Positions 54,759 through 64,000 of a stretch of DNA of 64,000 nucleotides are shown piece by piece. The DNA lies in NCBI RefSeq assembly GCF_963966145.1, contig NC_091048.1, positions 12,090,001 through 12,154,000 of the forward strand, given 5' to 3'. Position numbers and translations under genes: made by a program. This DNA is from Tenebrio molitor (taxonomy: Eukaryota; Arthropoda; Insecta; Coleoptera; Tenebrionidae). The stretch's first letter is position 1, and each line of letters opens with the position of its first letter. Under the pieces are notes generated by a model. That model was given only the letters and a program-made list of their open reading frames with translations. It did not search any database and was not told the origin of the DNA.

Positions 54759-55076
54759 TTTTTGAAGTTACCCAATCCTTCTAATTATACCGAGCATTGT
54801 TTTAGAAGGACGTCTGCTACAATACTGGTCGATGCAGGAGCGGATATAACAACTCTAAAAAGACATGGTTCACGGAAATCAAGCAATGTGGCCGAAGGAT
54901 ATATCGAGAACTCAATTGGACATAAGTTGGAAGCAGCAGCAAAAATATTGGGAACCAAAGAAGAGGTTAACATAAATAGTAGCTCTGTTTCTAATTTGAG
55001 TAAGGTTTGTGGTGGGGTTTCATTTAGAAATTTTGGCAGTATTACTGTTAATATTTATAATAAAGATGAAAAATAG
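54759..55076 (+). pseudogene. Crypton-like tyrosine recombinase, C-terminal part (copy 5)
   Basis: Frame FLKLPNPSNYTEHCFRRTSA TILVDAG, LKRHGSRKSSNVAEGYIENS, ending GSITVNIYNKDEK at TAG 55074-55076. It carries HxxR and the probable nucleophile Tyr (EGYIE), but the conserved TGHC is TEHC and HGGW is HGSR, so catalysis is probably lost. The N-terminal half and first Arg are missing. The C-terminal TVNIYN motif matches copies 1 and 3. AATAAA follows at about 55090. Confidence 0.75.
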
Positions 55077-55539
55077 TCATTAGAATCTCAATAAACGGAT
55101 TTTGAACTTTCAGTGTTGAAATATTATTTCCGCACTTATTAGGAAATATTCCACTTTTCCTGACTCAAATTAATATGGAAATATTGAAGTTTTCCAAACT
55201 CTAGTAGAAAAAAATGATTTCAGTTTTCCAAGAGAAACCTTCTTAAGAAACAAATGGATATCAGCATATTATGTACTCATAGTGTGGAAGAGACAATCAA
55301 AGTTTCAAGATTTTCGGAATTCTGATTAGGATGAATGTAAAAAACATGCAAAATTTTAAAGAGATTCTATATCTTCATAATACCTGAATTTTCCTACCAC
55401 ACCTAATGAGCCCTTTAATCTCAATTTCGCAAAAGAACATTGTAGTTGGTTCAACAAAGGTTTAGCGTATAAAACTTAAATATTTAATTTCTCTTTCATA
55501 ACTTACGTATTTTTAAAAATTCTTAGAAAATGAAACGAC
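55077..55539. other. no gene seen
   Basis: AT-rich. A short stem GAAATATTATTTCC / GGAAATATTCC lies at about 55123-55155, 50 bp after the YR copy 5 stop. Nothing else is supported. Confidence 0.3.
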
Positions 55540-55734
55540 GAATCAGCAGATGCTAAATATATTGCAGATCTAACTGTAGATCATTTTAGTAGCCCTCGAA
55601 GAGCAAAACGACACGTAAATATGATCCAATATATGCAGGCGAGCAAGGGGAAATGTAAGAAAACTGCAAAAGCTCTAAACAAAAACAAGATAAGAAATAA
55701 ACTTAACCAAGTTGTATTATTTAATAATGAATAA
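55540..55734 (+). pseudogene. THAP-transposase post-THAP exon fragment
   Basis: Frame DESADAKYIADLTVDHFSSP RRAKRHVNMIQYMQASKGKC KKTAKALNK to TAA 55732-55734. KYIADLTxxHfSSPRRAKR followed by a basic helical stretch resembles the segment after the THAP finger in P/THAP9-like transposases. A CTTAG splice-acceptor-like sequence precedes it at about 55525. No other exon is nearby. Confidence 0.45.
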
Positions 55735-56384
55735 ATTTAAGAATCTGTTAGGACTAATACTTATTTTGGTATTTTTTTGTAAGTTTTACATAGATACTTG
55801 TGAGTTTTAATTTACGCACAAGTTAAAGTTAAGTTGTTAACAACAAGTTGATGAAGGCAGACAACTCTCTCCACCGTTGCAGTCCAAACCTGGATTTCCT
55901 TTTGTGAAATCTTTACCAATAGCAGTGTCAGTGTTTCACATTAGAGTGAAAAACATCTGGCTTTAGACGTGTGGAGACATCAACCCGTTCGAGTGTCCCG
56001 CCAAGAAAAAGCTCAGGACTGACGAGGACACCCGAACACGACAGGAGTCGAGAAGATAAAAGCTCGAGCGCGACCCGCACTCGCTCTCTTTTTCATCGTC
56101 TGCTTGACTGACTACTACGTAAACACTCTGTATTCTGTTACAACATTTCTTTTCTGTTATTGTTACTGTTATTGTTATTTCTTGTTGTTCAAACCTTTGT
56201 TACTCGTGATTCCGCTAAATAGAATTTATGTTACGTTGAGATCTTATTTCTTCGTAAGTACCACAACACGCTACAATTGGTGACCCCTACGATCCGGAAG
56301 ACCACGAGGCAACAACTTCCGACCCCCGGCGTCCGAAACAGCAAGAACACGTGGCAATTTGGCGAGTACGACTAGCAGTAGACC
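55735..56384. other. leader / possible 5' LTR of gypsy element 2
   Basis: GC content rises from about 55960. ATTGGTGACCCC at about 56276 looks like the primer-binding region that follows a 5' LTR, so the LTR would end near CGCTACA (about 56275). Its start could not be fixed. This sequence does not obviously match the 3' candidate at 60053. Confidence 0.45.
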
Positions 56385-57322
56385 ATGGCACCAATCGGCG
56401 ATGAACAAGCAAAAAGCGTGGAGCAAAAAATCGCGGAGCTCCAGCAACAGCTCAGCGAAGCCCAGAACAAATTGAGGGAGAAAAATGAACGCACTGAAAC
56501 TAGCGACCAAAACAGGGAGATTGAAGAGGTCCGAACCGCAAGCATGAAGTTGCCCGCGTTCTGGCGCAGGGACCCCAAACTGTGGTTCTCACAAATCGAG
56601 GCCCAATTCCACAGCCACCTCGTGAGATCGGATACGTCCAAGTACTACGCCGTCATCGCCGCCTTGGACTGTTCCACCCTGCAACCCGTCTCAAACATCA
56701 TCGCGCCAACCCGCCAGCGACCGGGAAATACGACGCCGTGAAGAAGACCCTCATCGACAGTTACACGGACTCTCGAGAGCAGCAGATCCGGAAACTTTTG
56801 AACGAGCTCGAGTTGGGCGACCGAAAACCTTCGGAGCTCCTGAGAGAGATGAAAACGCTCGCGGGCGACCATGTGGACGACCAGATGCTCCAAACGCTGT
56901 GGCTGCACAGGCTACCCCTAAACGTGCAGTTGCTCGTCTCAGCTAGCGACGAAGTTCCCCTGGAGAAGATGGCCAACATCGCCGACAAGCTAGTCGAAAT
57001 CGTTTCAAACCGCGGACCGCCATCCATCGCCGCCATCACGAACCAACCAGCAGCACCGCCGCAAACCACAGTGGCGGAGTCCTTGAAAAGCCTGCAGGAG
57101 CAGGTCGCTGCACTATCGGTGGCGGTGAAGCAACTTACCAACGCCGACAGAGGACGCTCCCAAAAAACCGCGCACACAGAAAGCGAAGGCCAGCGCGCAA
57201 GATCACAGTCAAGAAAACGCTAGACAACGCACAAAGATGGCGTTTGCTTCTACCATCAAAAATACGCAGAAAACGCGCGAAAATGCCTAAAGCCGTGCAA
57301 ATTTGAAGCTCAGGGAAACTAA
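56385..57322 (+). pseudogene. gypsy element 2 gag
   Basis: ATG 56385: MAPIGDEQAKSVEQKIAELQ coiled coil, then KLPAFWRRDPKLWFSQIEAQ F, LVRSDTSKYYAVIAALD (DUF7041-type gag found in arthropod gypsy elements). A frameshift near 56730 continues YDAVKKTLIDSYTDSREQQI, LLREMKTLAGD, LLVSASDEVPLEKMANIADK. After a further slip near 57220 a cysteine motif CFYHQKYAENARKCLKPCKF closes gag at 57320-57322. The GC content is well above the surrounding genome. Confidence 0.75.
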
Positions 57323-59960
57323 GCACGCCGTCGGTAGTTGAGGCAGTACACGACGACGCACAGCAAAAACGCCTTTTTGTCTCAGACCAGAAATCCGGCA
57401 TCCGCTACCTCGTCGACACCGGTGCCGAAATCTCCATCCTGCCCAAAACATTTGCTGGTAAGAGAACCTCCCCAACACCATCTCAAACCACCCTGTTCGC
57501 AGCGAACAATACGCCAATCCCAGTATACGGTGACAAGCTGATGATATTGGACCTAGGACTCCGCAGAGAGTTCAAGTGGATCTTCCTCATCGCTAATGTG
57601 GAGAAACCGATACTGGGGGCCGACTTCCTCTGCCACTACAACCTTCTACCAGACGTACGCAACAGGAAACTGCTAGACGCGTCTACCCAGCTAGCCACGA
57701 CTGGCACAGTCCTGCCCAGCCACGCTGTGAAAATCACCACGGTTGCCAGAAGTTCTGAGCACCACACCCTCCTAGCTCAGTACCCGGAAGTAACAAGGCC
57801 ACAAGCTCCAGGCGAGAAACCTCCCAGCCTGCTGGCACACCACATCCACACGACTGGACCTCCCATCGCAGAGACACCTCGTAGACTGGCACCCGAGAAA
57901 CTAAAAGCTGCAAAAGCAGAATTTCAGTACATGATGGAGCAAGGATGGTGTCGTCCGTCCAGCAGTCCGTGGGCCAGCCCGCTGCACCTTGTTCCCAAAA
58001 AGACACCAGGACAGTGGCGACCGTGTGGGGACTACAGGAAACTAAATGGAGTGACAACCCCAGACAGGTACCCGATCCCACATCTCCAGGACTTCTCCAA
58101 CAGACTCCAGGGCAAGTCAGTGTTCTCCACTATAGACCTCGTGCGCGCGTACCACCAGATCCGTGTAGCAGAGGACGACATCCCAAAAACCGCGGTGTGC
58201 ACGCCATTCGGCTTGTTTGAATTCACAGTAATGACATTTGGCTTACGCAACGCGGCACAGACTTTTCAGAGACATCTAAATGCAGTGTTAGGTGACCTAG
58301 ACTTTTGTTTCGCGTACATAGACGATATTCTGGTGTTCTCAGCAAACGAAGAACAGCATCAACGACACCTCAAGCTAGTGTTTGAAAGGCTCCGAAATCA
58401 TCACATGGTAGTGAACCCAGCCAAGTGCGTGTTCGGGGCACAGGAGGTGGATTACCTAGGACACAAAATTTCAAGTGAAGGTACTCAACCACCCGCCTCA
58501 AGAGTATCCGCGATAAACAATTTCCCGCGACCGGAGACTGTGAAAGACTTGCGACGTTTTCTCGGCATTGTGAACTTTTATCGACGTTTTGTGAAGAACG
58601 CCGCGTCCATTCAAGCTCCGTTGCACGCGTTTCTAAAACACTCAAGAAAGAATGACAAAACATGCATCCAGTGGACCACAGACTCAGAGAGTGCGTTCGC
58701 GAAATGCAAAAGTGCGTTGTCCGAAGCGGCACTACTGGCACACCCCCTAATGGACGCTCCACTTCGGCTGACAACTGACGCGTCAGACTCAGCAATCGGT
58801 GGTGTCTTGGAGCAACAGCTAGAGGACAACTGGCAGCCTCTAGGGTTCTTCTCCAAGAAACTCAACAACGCACAACGGGGCTACAGCACGTACGATCGAG
58901 CCATCTACGAAGGGATCAAGCACTTCCGACACGCCCTGGAAGGTAAAGCATTTGTGGTGCAAACTGACCACAAACCGTTGATCTACGCCTTTCACCAGAG
59001 ATCAGACAAAGCATCCCCTCGACAACTGCGACACCTAGATTTCATAGGGCAGTTCACAACAGCAATCGAATACATCTCTGGTGAAAACAATGTAGTCGCG
59101 GACACTTTGTCCCGCATCAACGAAATCTACACTCCGAGCGTCATCGAACCCGAAGAGCTGGCTGGACAACAAGAGAGTGACCCACAACTCAAGGAACTGC
59201 TCTCAGCGAACACTACTGGGTTGAAACTGAAGAGGTTAACTCCAAGTCACACCGAAACCGCTGTATGGTGTGACACCTCAACGGAACACATCCGCCCCTA
59301 TGTACCAGCCACTCTGCGGAAAAGGGTGTTCGACACCTACCACAGCCAGTCGCACCCAAGTGGCAGAGCCACGCACAAGCTAATCCAAAGACGATTCGTC
59401 TGGCCCTGCATGGGACGCGACATCTCCCAATGGTCCCGAGTCTGCGTACCTTGCCAAAAGTCTAAAGTAAGTAGGCACACCAAAACCCCTCTCACACATT
59501 TCAAACTTACAGAACAGCGCTTCGAGCACGTCCATGTGGACATCATCGGACCGCTGCCGCCCTGTCAAGGACATCGCTACTGTCTCACGATGACGGACCG
59601 ATTCACCAGGTGGCTAGAGGTCGCTCCAATGTCCGACATCACAGCAGAGACAGTAGCCAAAACATTCCATGCAACGTGGATCGCACGCTTCGGGTGTCCG
59701 CAAAGAATCACCACGGATCAGGGAAGACAGTTCCAAGCCAATCTCCTAACCTCGCTGACGCACCTACTAGTAGCCCAAGTCTACAGAACTCGACAAAACG
59801 ACACACAGAAGAAGCGAACAACGAAATTAATCAACCTGCTGACAACATTGACAACCAGGACAAAGTAACCGACAACGGTAACCATAGCACCGATCCAGGT
59901 TACATAACACGTGCAGGTAGAAGAGTGAAGTTTCCACTACGGCATCGCAATATGGTAAAA
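57307..59960 (+). pseudogene. gypsy element 2 pol (protease, RT, RNase H, truncated integrase)
   Basis: Open from 57307, overlapping the end of gag in another frame. Protease LVDTGAEISILPKTF (active D-T-G at about 57415-57423) and PILGADFLCHYNLL. Reverse transcriptase: WCRPSSSPWASPLHLVPKK, WRPCGDYRKLNGVT, FSTIDLVRAYHQI, catalytic AYIDDILVF near 58320. RNase H: LRLTTDASDSAIGGVLEQ, YDRAIYEGIKHFRHALEG, QTDHKPLIYAF. Integrase: H2C2 part, HVDIIGPLPP and ITTDQGRQFQ carry the first two Asp residues. At about 59745 a deletion removes the catalytic Glu and joins a Thr/Asn-rich C-terminal tail, read in another frame to RRVKFPLRHRN near 59950. Confidence 0.85.
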
Positions 59961-60300
59961 TATTTTTAAGACGTTTGACCTTCAAACTCCACAATGGAAC
60001 CAAGGACAATTCCACCACGCGCCCATCGCGCTGGAGAGGGGGTCCTGTGGGGTTCAGGAAACACCCCACCACGAGTCGAGCGGACCTGGGTAACCAGGAG
60101 AACGAACCTGGGTAACGAAATAAAAAACTAACAACAACTCTCAGCCGGCGTTCCGGAGTGGAGAGAAAAATCGTGTGGCGCTTCGTAAATTAAATATTCA
60201 ATACTGTTGTTTTCTGAATAAATGTTTGTTATTGTGGATCATCTCTACGAGACAACGCTAAAGTATCAAAAGTAAGCTGAGAAGTCAACTTACAGATGTC
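59961..60300. other. candidate 3' LTR of gypsy element 2
   Basis: A purine tract GGAGAGGGGGTCC (about 60033-60045) is followed by TGTGGGGTTCAGG, a plausible 3' LTR start, with an AATAAA at about 60219. It does not match the 5' leader at 55960-56275 by eye, so the pair is unconfirmed. Confidence 0.4.
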
Positions 60301-60571
60301 TCGAAACCTGCCTGAAATTAAAGACTTCCCATTACTCGCCCAATATGGAAAAACTTTGTGCGGATATGCAGTCTCAAAAATCTCATTTTAATCTGTTATT
60401 TTTTTCTGAAATTTTAAAAAAGGTTTGTTTATGTGTTAAATCAATATAAAATTATACCCATATCCCCATCTCAAACCTTCATCGCGGCTCTTTCTAAGTT
60501 TTGAGTCAAACATTTAAGATAAAATGCCCCTTTTCTCCAAAAAGGTTGCCCATCCCTGCACTAGATGGTCA

Positions 60572-61690
60572 TGGCCAACTCGGTCTCAAAAAGATCGTGA
60601 ATGCCTTATAAACTCCATCCATTTTCAATATATTTTTTCTAATATTGCACATTCAAAGCGGACGTTTTGAATTTGTCAAAAAATTGGACACACAAGAAGC
60701 GTGCACCAGAGAGAAGTGCTACTACAAATCAGTTATGCTAGTGCGTCATGATCTGTAAGTTACGAAAAGGGCGAAGGAAACGCCAACAGCCTTAAAAACC
60801 TTCAGTTTGACAAACTGACACATCAGTCATAATGACAATAAATGGTCGCTTGCATTGACTTTTTTGAAATGTCAGAAATTTGCCGGCCTAAATTTATTGT
60901 CTGCCACAGTACACCTACTTGCTTGCCGGTATTTAATATTACCCTGTAGATACCATATTTTAGGTAAAATATTCAAAACTAATTTACTTTGCTTGATTGC
61001 GAGACCCGATTAGAGATTTGTCAAAATTGACAAAAATAATACATTATAACCTCCTCAAAATACACATAACCTGAATTATTACCTGTGACATTGCATTTAC
61101 AATAGAAAAAAGCAGTATCCTATTACACCACAAAAGTTACTAAAATCACTAGATTTAGTTATTATCCGTTTTTTAAACTCCCGCCACTGTCAAAGTGTTT
61201 GCAAGTTGCCGCACTGCCGTTCTGAGACTAGTAATTTTTACTTTAACGTTGGCGCAAAAATTTTACATTTCAAATTTGAAATTAAGTTTAATAAACTCGC
61301 CTTCTTTCATTTAAAGTATTATTTACACGAAAAGGCTGAACAAGAAGAAGATATGAAACGTAAAAGAATACTGTTAACGGCCAGAGAGAAGCAGGGTGTT
61401 GTTAATTATTGTCTGTTAAGAAGAGAATTAACTCCATTAACATAACCAAACTTTTCCTGTTGACATTTTTACAACTAGATTTTGTGTACAGACAACTGAA
61501 ACGGTATGTCACCATAGGTACACTCCAAGAAAAAAAACAAAAATTTGATACTGACAGTGCGGGAGTTTAATACACGGATAGTATGTATATTGAAAATGGA
61601 TGGAGTTTAGCTGTGCATCGAGTGAACACTCGATGACGAACGATCGATATTACTCGATTGTCAACGATCGATGTCTGTGTATCTCCTGCC
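60572..61690. repeat. DNA-transposon remnant related to 27067-27505
   Basis: Left part contains the complement of the 27.5-kb end (GCCAACTCGGTCTC..GTGAATGCC) and the right part the complement of its other end (TGTGTATCTCCTGCC, 61666-61682). Inside, ACTCCATCCATTTTCAATATA (about 60613) is inverted at about 61587 (TATATTGAAAATGGATGGAGT), a 22-bp terminal-repeat-like pair 1 kb apart, suggesting a second element within the first. Between them I recognise no gene; an 80-codon frame at 61206-61445 has no family I know. CGATCGAT-rich palindromic words lie at 61620-61665. Confidence 0.45.
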
Positions 61691-61698
61691 TTATTCTA

Positions 61699-61801
61699 CG
61701 GGGTCATTATAAATGTTTGTAACAACTAGTAGGCGTAGCGGCGCACCTAAAGCATAGCGCACAGCCACCTACGATGGTACAATCAATTTATAATGACCCC
61801 G
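61699..61801. mobile_element. 103-bp MITE (TA target)
   Basis: Starts CGGGGTCATTATAAAT and ends ATTTATAATGACCCCG, flanked by TA at 61697-61698 and 61802-61803. Very short, non-coding. Confidence 0.8.
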
Positions 61802-61862
61802 TAGTTTTTTTTTATCTAAATAGAGCCATAAATAACGGAGATACAGCTTGCGCGGTGTTTGT

Positions 61863-61962
61863 AAATTTCTCCGATGGTTAAACTAGGTACTGATAAGACA
61901 TGGAAAATTTCTCCGATGGTCAATTAGCCCCTAATTAGGCATGGTAAATTTCTCCGCTGGAT
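61863..61962. repeat. three imperfect direct repeats of AAATTTCTCCGATGG
   Basis: The word AAATTTCTCCGATGG (third copy CGCTGG) occurs three times at about 40-bp spacing, each copy after the first preceded by CATGG. No coding or known regulatory role visible. 61963-62291 holds no gene. Confidence 0.6.
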
Positions 61963-62291
61963 TATGGAAGCATCACGTCCGACCGATCGACTACCCGACA
62001 TAATCCTAGAATACAGGGAATGGCAGGACTGACGCCCCACATAAGACTGGCAAATTCGTGGGATTACGCTGAAACGTAAATTAAAAACTATATTTCTTTT
62101 ACTCTCAAAATAAGCGAGAAAAGACATTGCGAAATTGACCAATCAGACGAGAATACCATCAAGGACTTAATTGGTCGCTACGCAATCGAATATTATCGAA
62201 CCGCGCGAAACTTTTTATAATCAAATGGTCCACTGCTTTTTTTGACAGATGTTTATGTCATCTTGACAATTGAAACATTTTAATTTGTCAT

Positions 62292-63397
62292 TGTGTTTTC
62301 TCAAGATCTGAAATCGTGTTGCAAAACTCTGTCGAGATAGGGGAGGCAGCAAGAATTTTCTCTGATCGTTTCCCTGACCGACCTTCTCCTGATCACAAAA
62401 CAATTTTCAGAGTACTTGCTAGGGCTCAAGAAACAGGGAAAGTTTTGCCGAATCGAAATGAAATTGGCGGAGGTGCACGAACCGCACGGACCTTGGCTAA
62501 TGAAGAGGCAATACTGAATATCGTTGAAGAAGATGGAACTAGGAGTATAAGAGAAATTGCCCAAGAGATAGATATCTCCAGCAGATCGGTACATCGCGTT
62601 TTGAATGAGAACATACTTCATCCTTTCCACTATACTCGGGTGCAATATCTCAAACCAGAAGATTACCCTGCTCGAAGAAATGATTTGTGTTTGATTGCTT
62701 AATAAAGCGGCAGAAGATAAAAATTTCACGGATCTTGTTTTCGGACGAATCAAGTTTTGGTCGGCAGGGATGTTTCAACCATCGAAATTTGCATGTCTGG
62801 TCGTACGATAATCCAAGGACTACTTATCCGCGTGCATTTCAGCGTCGATTTTCCGTAAATTTGTAGTCAGGACTAGTGGAAGATTCAGTGGTAAGTCAAG
62901 ATTGTAAAAAATAAAGAAAGCGTGTTTAGGTATTCTTTATTTTCAAATCGGACCTTTTGAATTCCCTATGCGTTTAACAGGAACTGTGTACGCAAACTTT
63001 TTAAACATGGAACTGGCTCATTTACTTGAATATATTCCATTGATTTTTCTCGTAAAAGAGTGGTTCAAACATGACGGGGCACCACCCCATTTCAGTCGCA
63101 ATGTGCAAGGTATTTTGAATCGAATGTATCCTAATCGTTGGATCGAACGAGGTGGTCTACGCCACTGGCCTGCACGATCTCCGGATCTCAATCCTCTGGA
63201 TTTTTTCTTATGGGGGGTACGTGAAAAACGTTGTTTACAACCGACCCATTCATAACGAGGAGAATCTTCGAAACAGATTAGAAGAAGCTTTTGGAACCAT
63301 TACACCTGAAATAGTCAGAGCCTCTAAATTAAACTTACTACGGCGTGCACAACTGTGTCTCGAAATGAATGGTGGACATTTTAAGCATCTCCTTTAA
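62292..63397 (+). pseudogene. mariner-like DD41D transposase
   Basis: Helix-turn-helix half: ARIFSDRFPDRPSPDHKTIF, RTLANEEAILNIVEEDGTRS IREIAQEIDISSRSVHRVLN, YPARRNDLC. After a stop and slips: RILFSDESSFGRQGCFNHRN (first Asp), a region with two breaks (about 62863-62960), then VKEWFKHDGAPPHFSRNVQG (second Asp), WIERGGLRHWPARSPDLNPL DFFLWG (third Asp). 41 residues separate the second and third Asp, fitting the DD41D group of Tc1/mariner. A slip near 63225 leads to a C-terminus LLRRAQLCLEMNGGHFKHLL and TAA 63395-63397. Terminal repeats were not found. 63398-63763 has no further gene. Confidence 0.8.
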
Positions 63398-63763
63398 TTC
63401 TTCTTTCTTTGAGTTTTGTTTGTGTTTCGTTTTGTTATTATTTGCTTTCGTTCTATTAAACTCGCTTCTTTTTAGAACCACCATTTGTTGTTTACTTTAC
63501 GACTTCCGCCCAATAATAAATTTGTATTAATAGTTGCGGGCTATACGATGACAACTTTTATTAAATTTATTGACATTATTCTTATCCTACATTTTTTTGA
63601 CAGTGCAATAATGTGCTAAATTTGACAATAAAATACAGTCGACCAGATATTTTGAGTAGAATGATAATATTTTTGGAAACCAAGCAACGCCCTCATTCAT
63701 TCTGTTCTCCCCTAGTTTTTCCGAGCTTGACTAACGGGATTGGTGGATTTGATATGCTTCTAA

Positions 63764-63918
63764 GGCCCGGTTTGTGGAAACAATTTTATCGGGCCAGTTA
63801 GTTAACTCTCCCATAAATACAAAAATCCTGTAAAGTGATTGGTTACTTTCTCGCGTTTCCATAGCAACGCTTGATTTAACCGGTCAGTTAGTTATTGGAC
63901 CGTTTCAGAAACCGGGCA
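63764..63918. mobile_element. 155-bp MITE with GCCCGGTTT ends (TAA target)
   Basis: Left GGCCCGGTTTGTGGAAACA, right AGAAACCGGGCA, flanked by TAA (63761-63763 and 63919-63921). A second paired block CAGTTAGTTA occurs inside both arms. A 3-bp TAA target points to PIF/Harbinger. The sequence after 63921 to the window end shows no feature. Confidence 0.75.
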
Positions 63919-64000
63919 TAAGTCGATTAAAAAAGCAGATAAGAAAAAAGAATCAGTCTTTCCAGTAATGTTATTGCTGTCGGCACAAGTCAGTTTCCTC

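Noticed and set aside
57734..59574. Minus-strand frames opposite gypsy element 2
   Set aside because: Shadows of a GC-rich pol gene; no motifs of their own.
1..64000. Host genes, rRNA, bacterial or mitochondrial sequence
   Set aside because: No ribosomal, housekeeping or prokaryotic-style gene order was seen; every supported coding region belongs to a mobile element.

Overview
The window is a transposon-dense stretch of an AT-rich arthropod nuclear genome, most likely an insect and plausibly a beetle. The case for this is the mix of Ty3/gypsy, BEL/Pao, jockey-like LINE, P/THAP, hAT, PIF/Harbinger, Tc1-mariner (including DD41D), pogo, Helitron and Crypton-type tyrosine-recombinase (YR) relics, short GT-AG introns, and many TA-flanked MITEs. 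I found no convincing host gene. Almost every coding stretch is a mobile-element gene, usually broken by frameshifts, stops, deletions or later insertions. The species is an inference and could not be fixed.

Layout: 1-1.4 kb pogo transposase tail and two MITEs; 1.4-4.0 kb a YR gene split by a LINE fragment that itself holds a MITE; 4.2-6.3 kb an element with 290-bp inverted repeats, MADF and Myb/SANT remnants, and an adjacent Harbinger transposase tail; 7.7-10 kb a THAP exon and two more YR genes, each preceded by a long hairpin; 10.3-15.2 kb a hAT transposase gene split by a nearly complete P element with an 8-bp target duplication; 16.2-18.9 kb a jockey-like element; 19.3-19.8 kb a Helitron helicase tail; 20.7-21.6 kb a Tc1-like element with long inverted repeats; 22-23 kb gypsy gag; 25-26.8 kb a mariner remnant and a fourth YR copy; 28.3-29.6 kb a DDE_3 transposase split by another Tc1-like element; 29.6-35 kb a minus-strand LINE split by a plus-strand LINE; 35.3-39.6 kb a BEL/Pao element with an exact internal inversion; 39.8-45 kb a Harbinger-like MITE split by a 4-kb LINE; 45.3-52.5 kb a second P/THAP gene split by a very young gypsy element (LTRs differ at 1 of 257 positions) carrying a 41-bp minisatellite; 52.6-55.7 kb SINE, mariner, foldback, fifth YR and THAP fragments; 55.9-60.2 kb a GC-rich gypsy element; 61.7-64 kb small MITEs and a DD41D mariner gene.

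The genes do not form a pathway. What ties the window together is nested insertion: in five places the empty site can be read exactly, and in four of these the interrupted reading frame closes in register. The most unusual pattern is that all four YR copies retaining a start codon have a long imperfect hairpin 160-200 bp upstream of it (one spacing becomes consistent only after subtracting a later MITE). The hairpins differ in sequence, but two of these four, and several others in the window, are capped by a short GC stem with a GNA triloop flanked by CGAG. This may be a folded recombination end of a poorly described YR transposon family; the functional part is inference.
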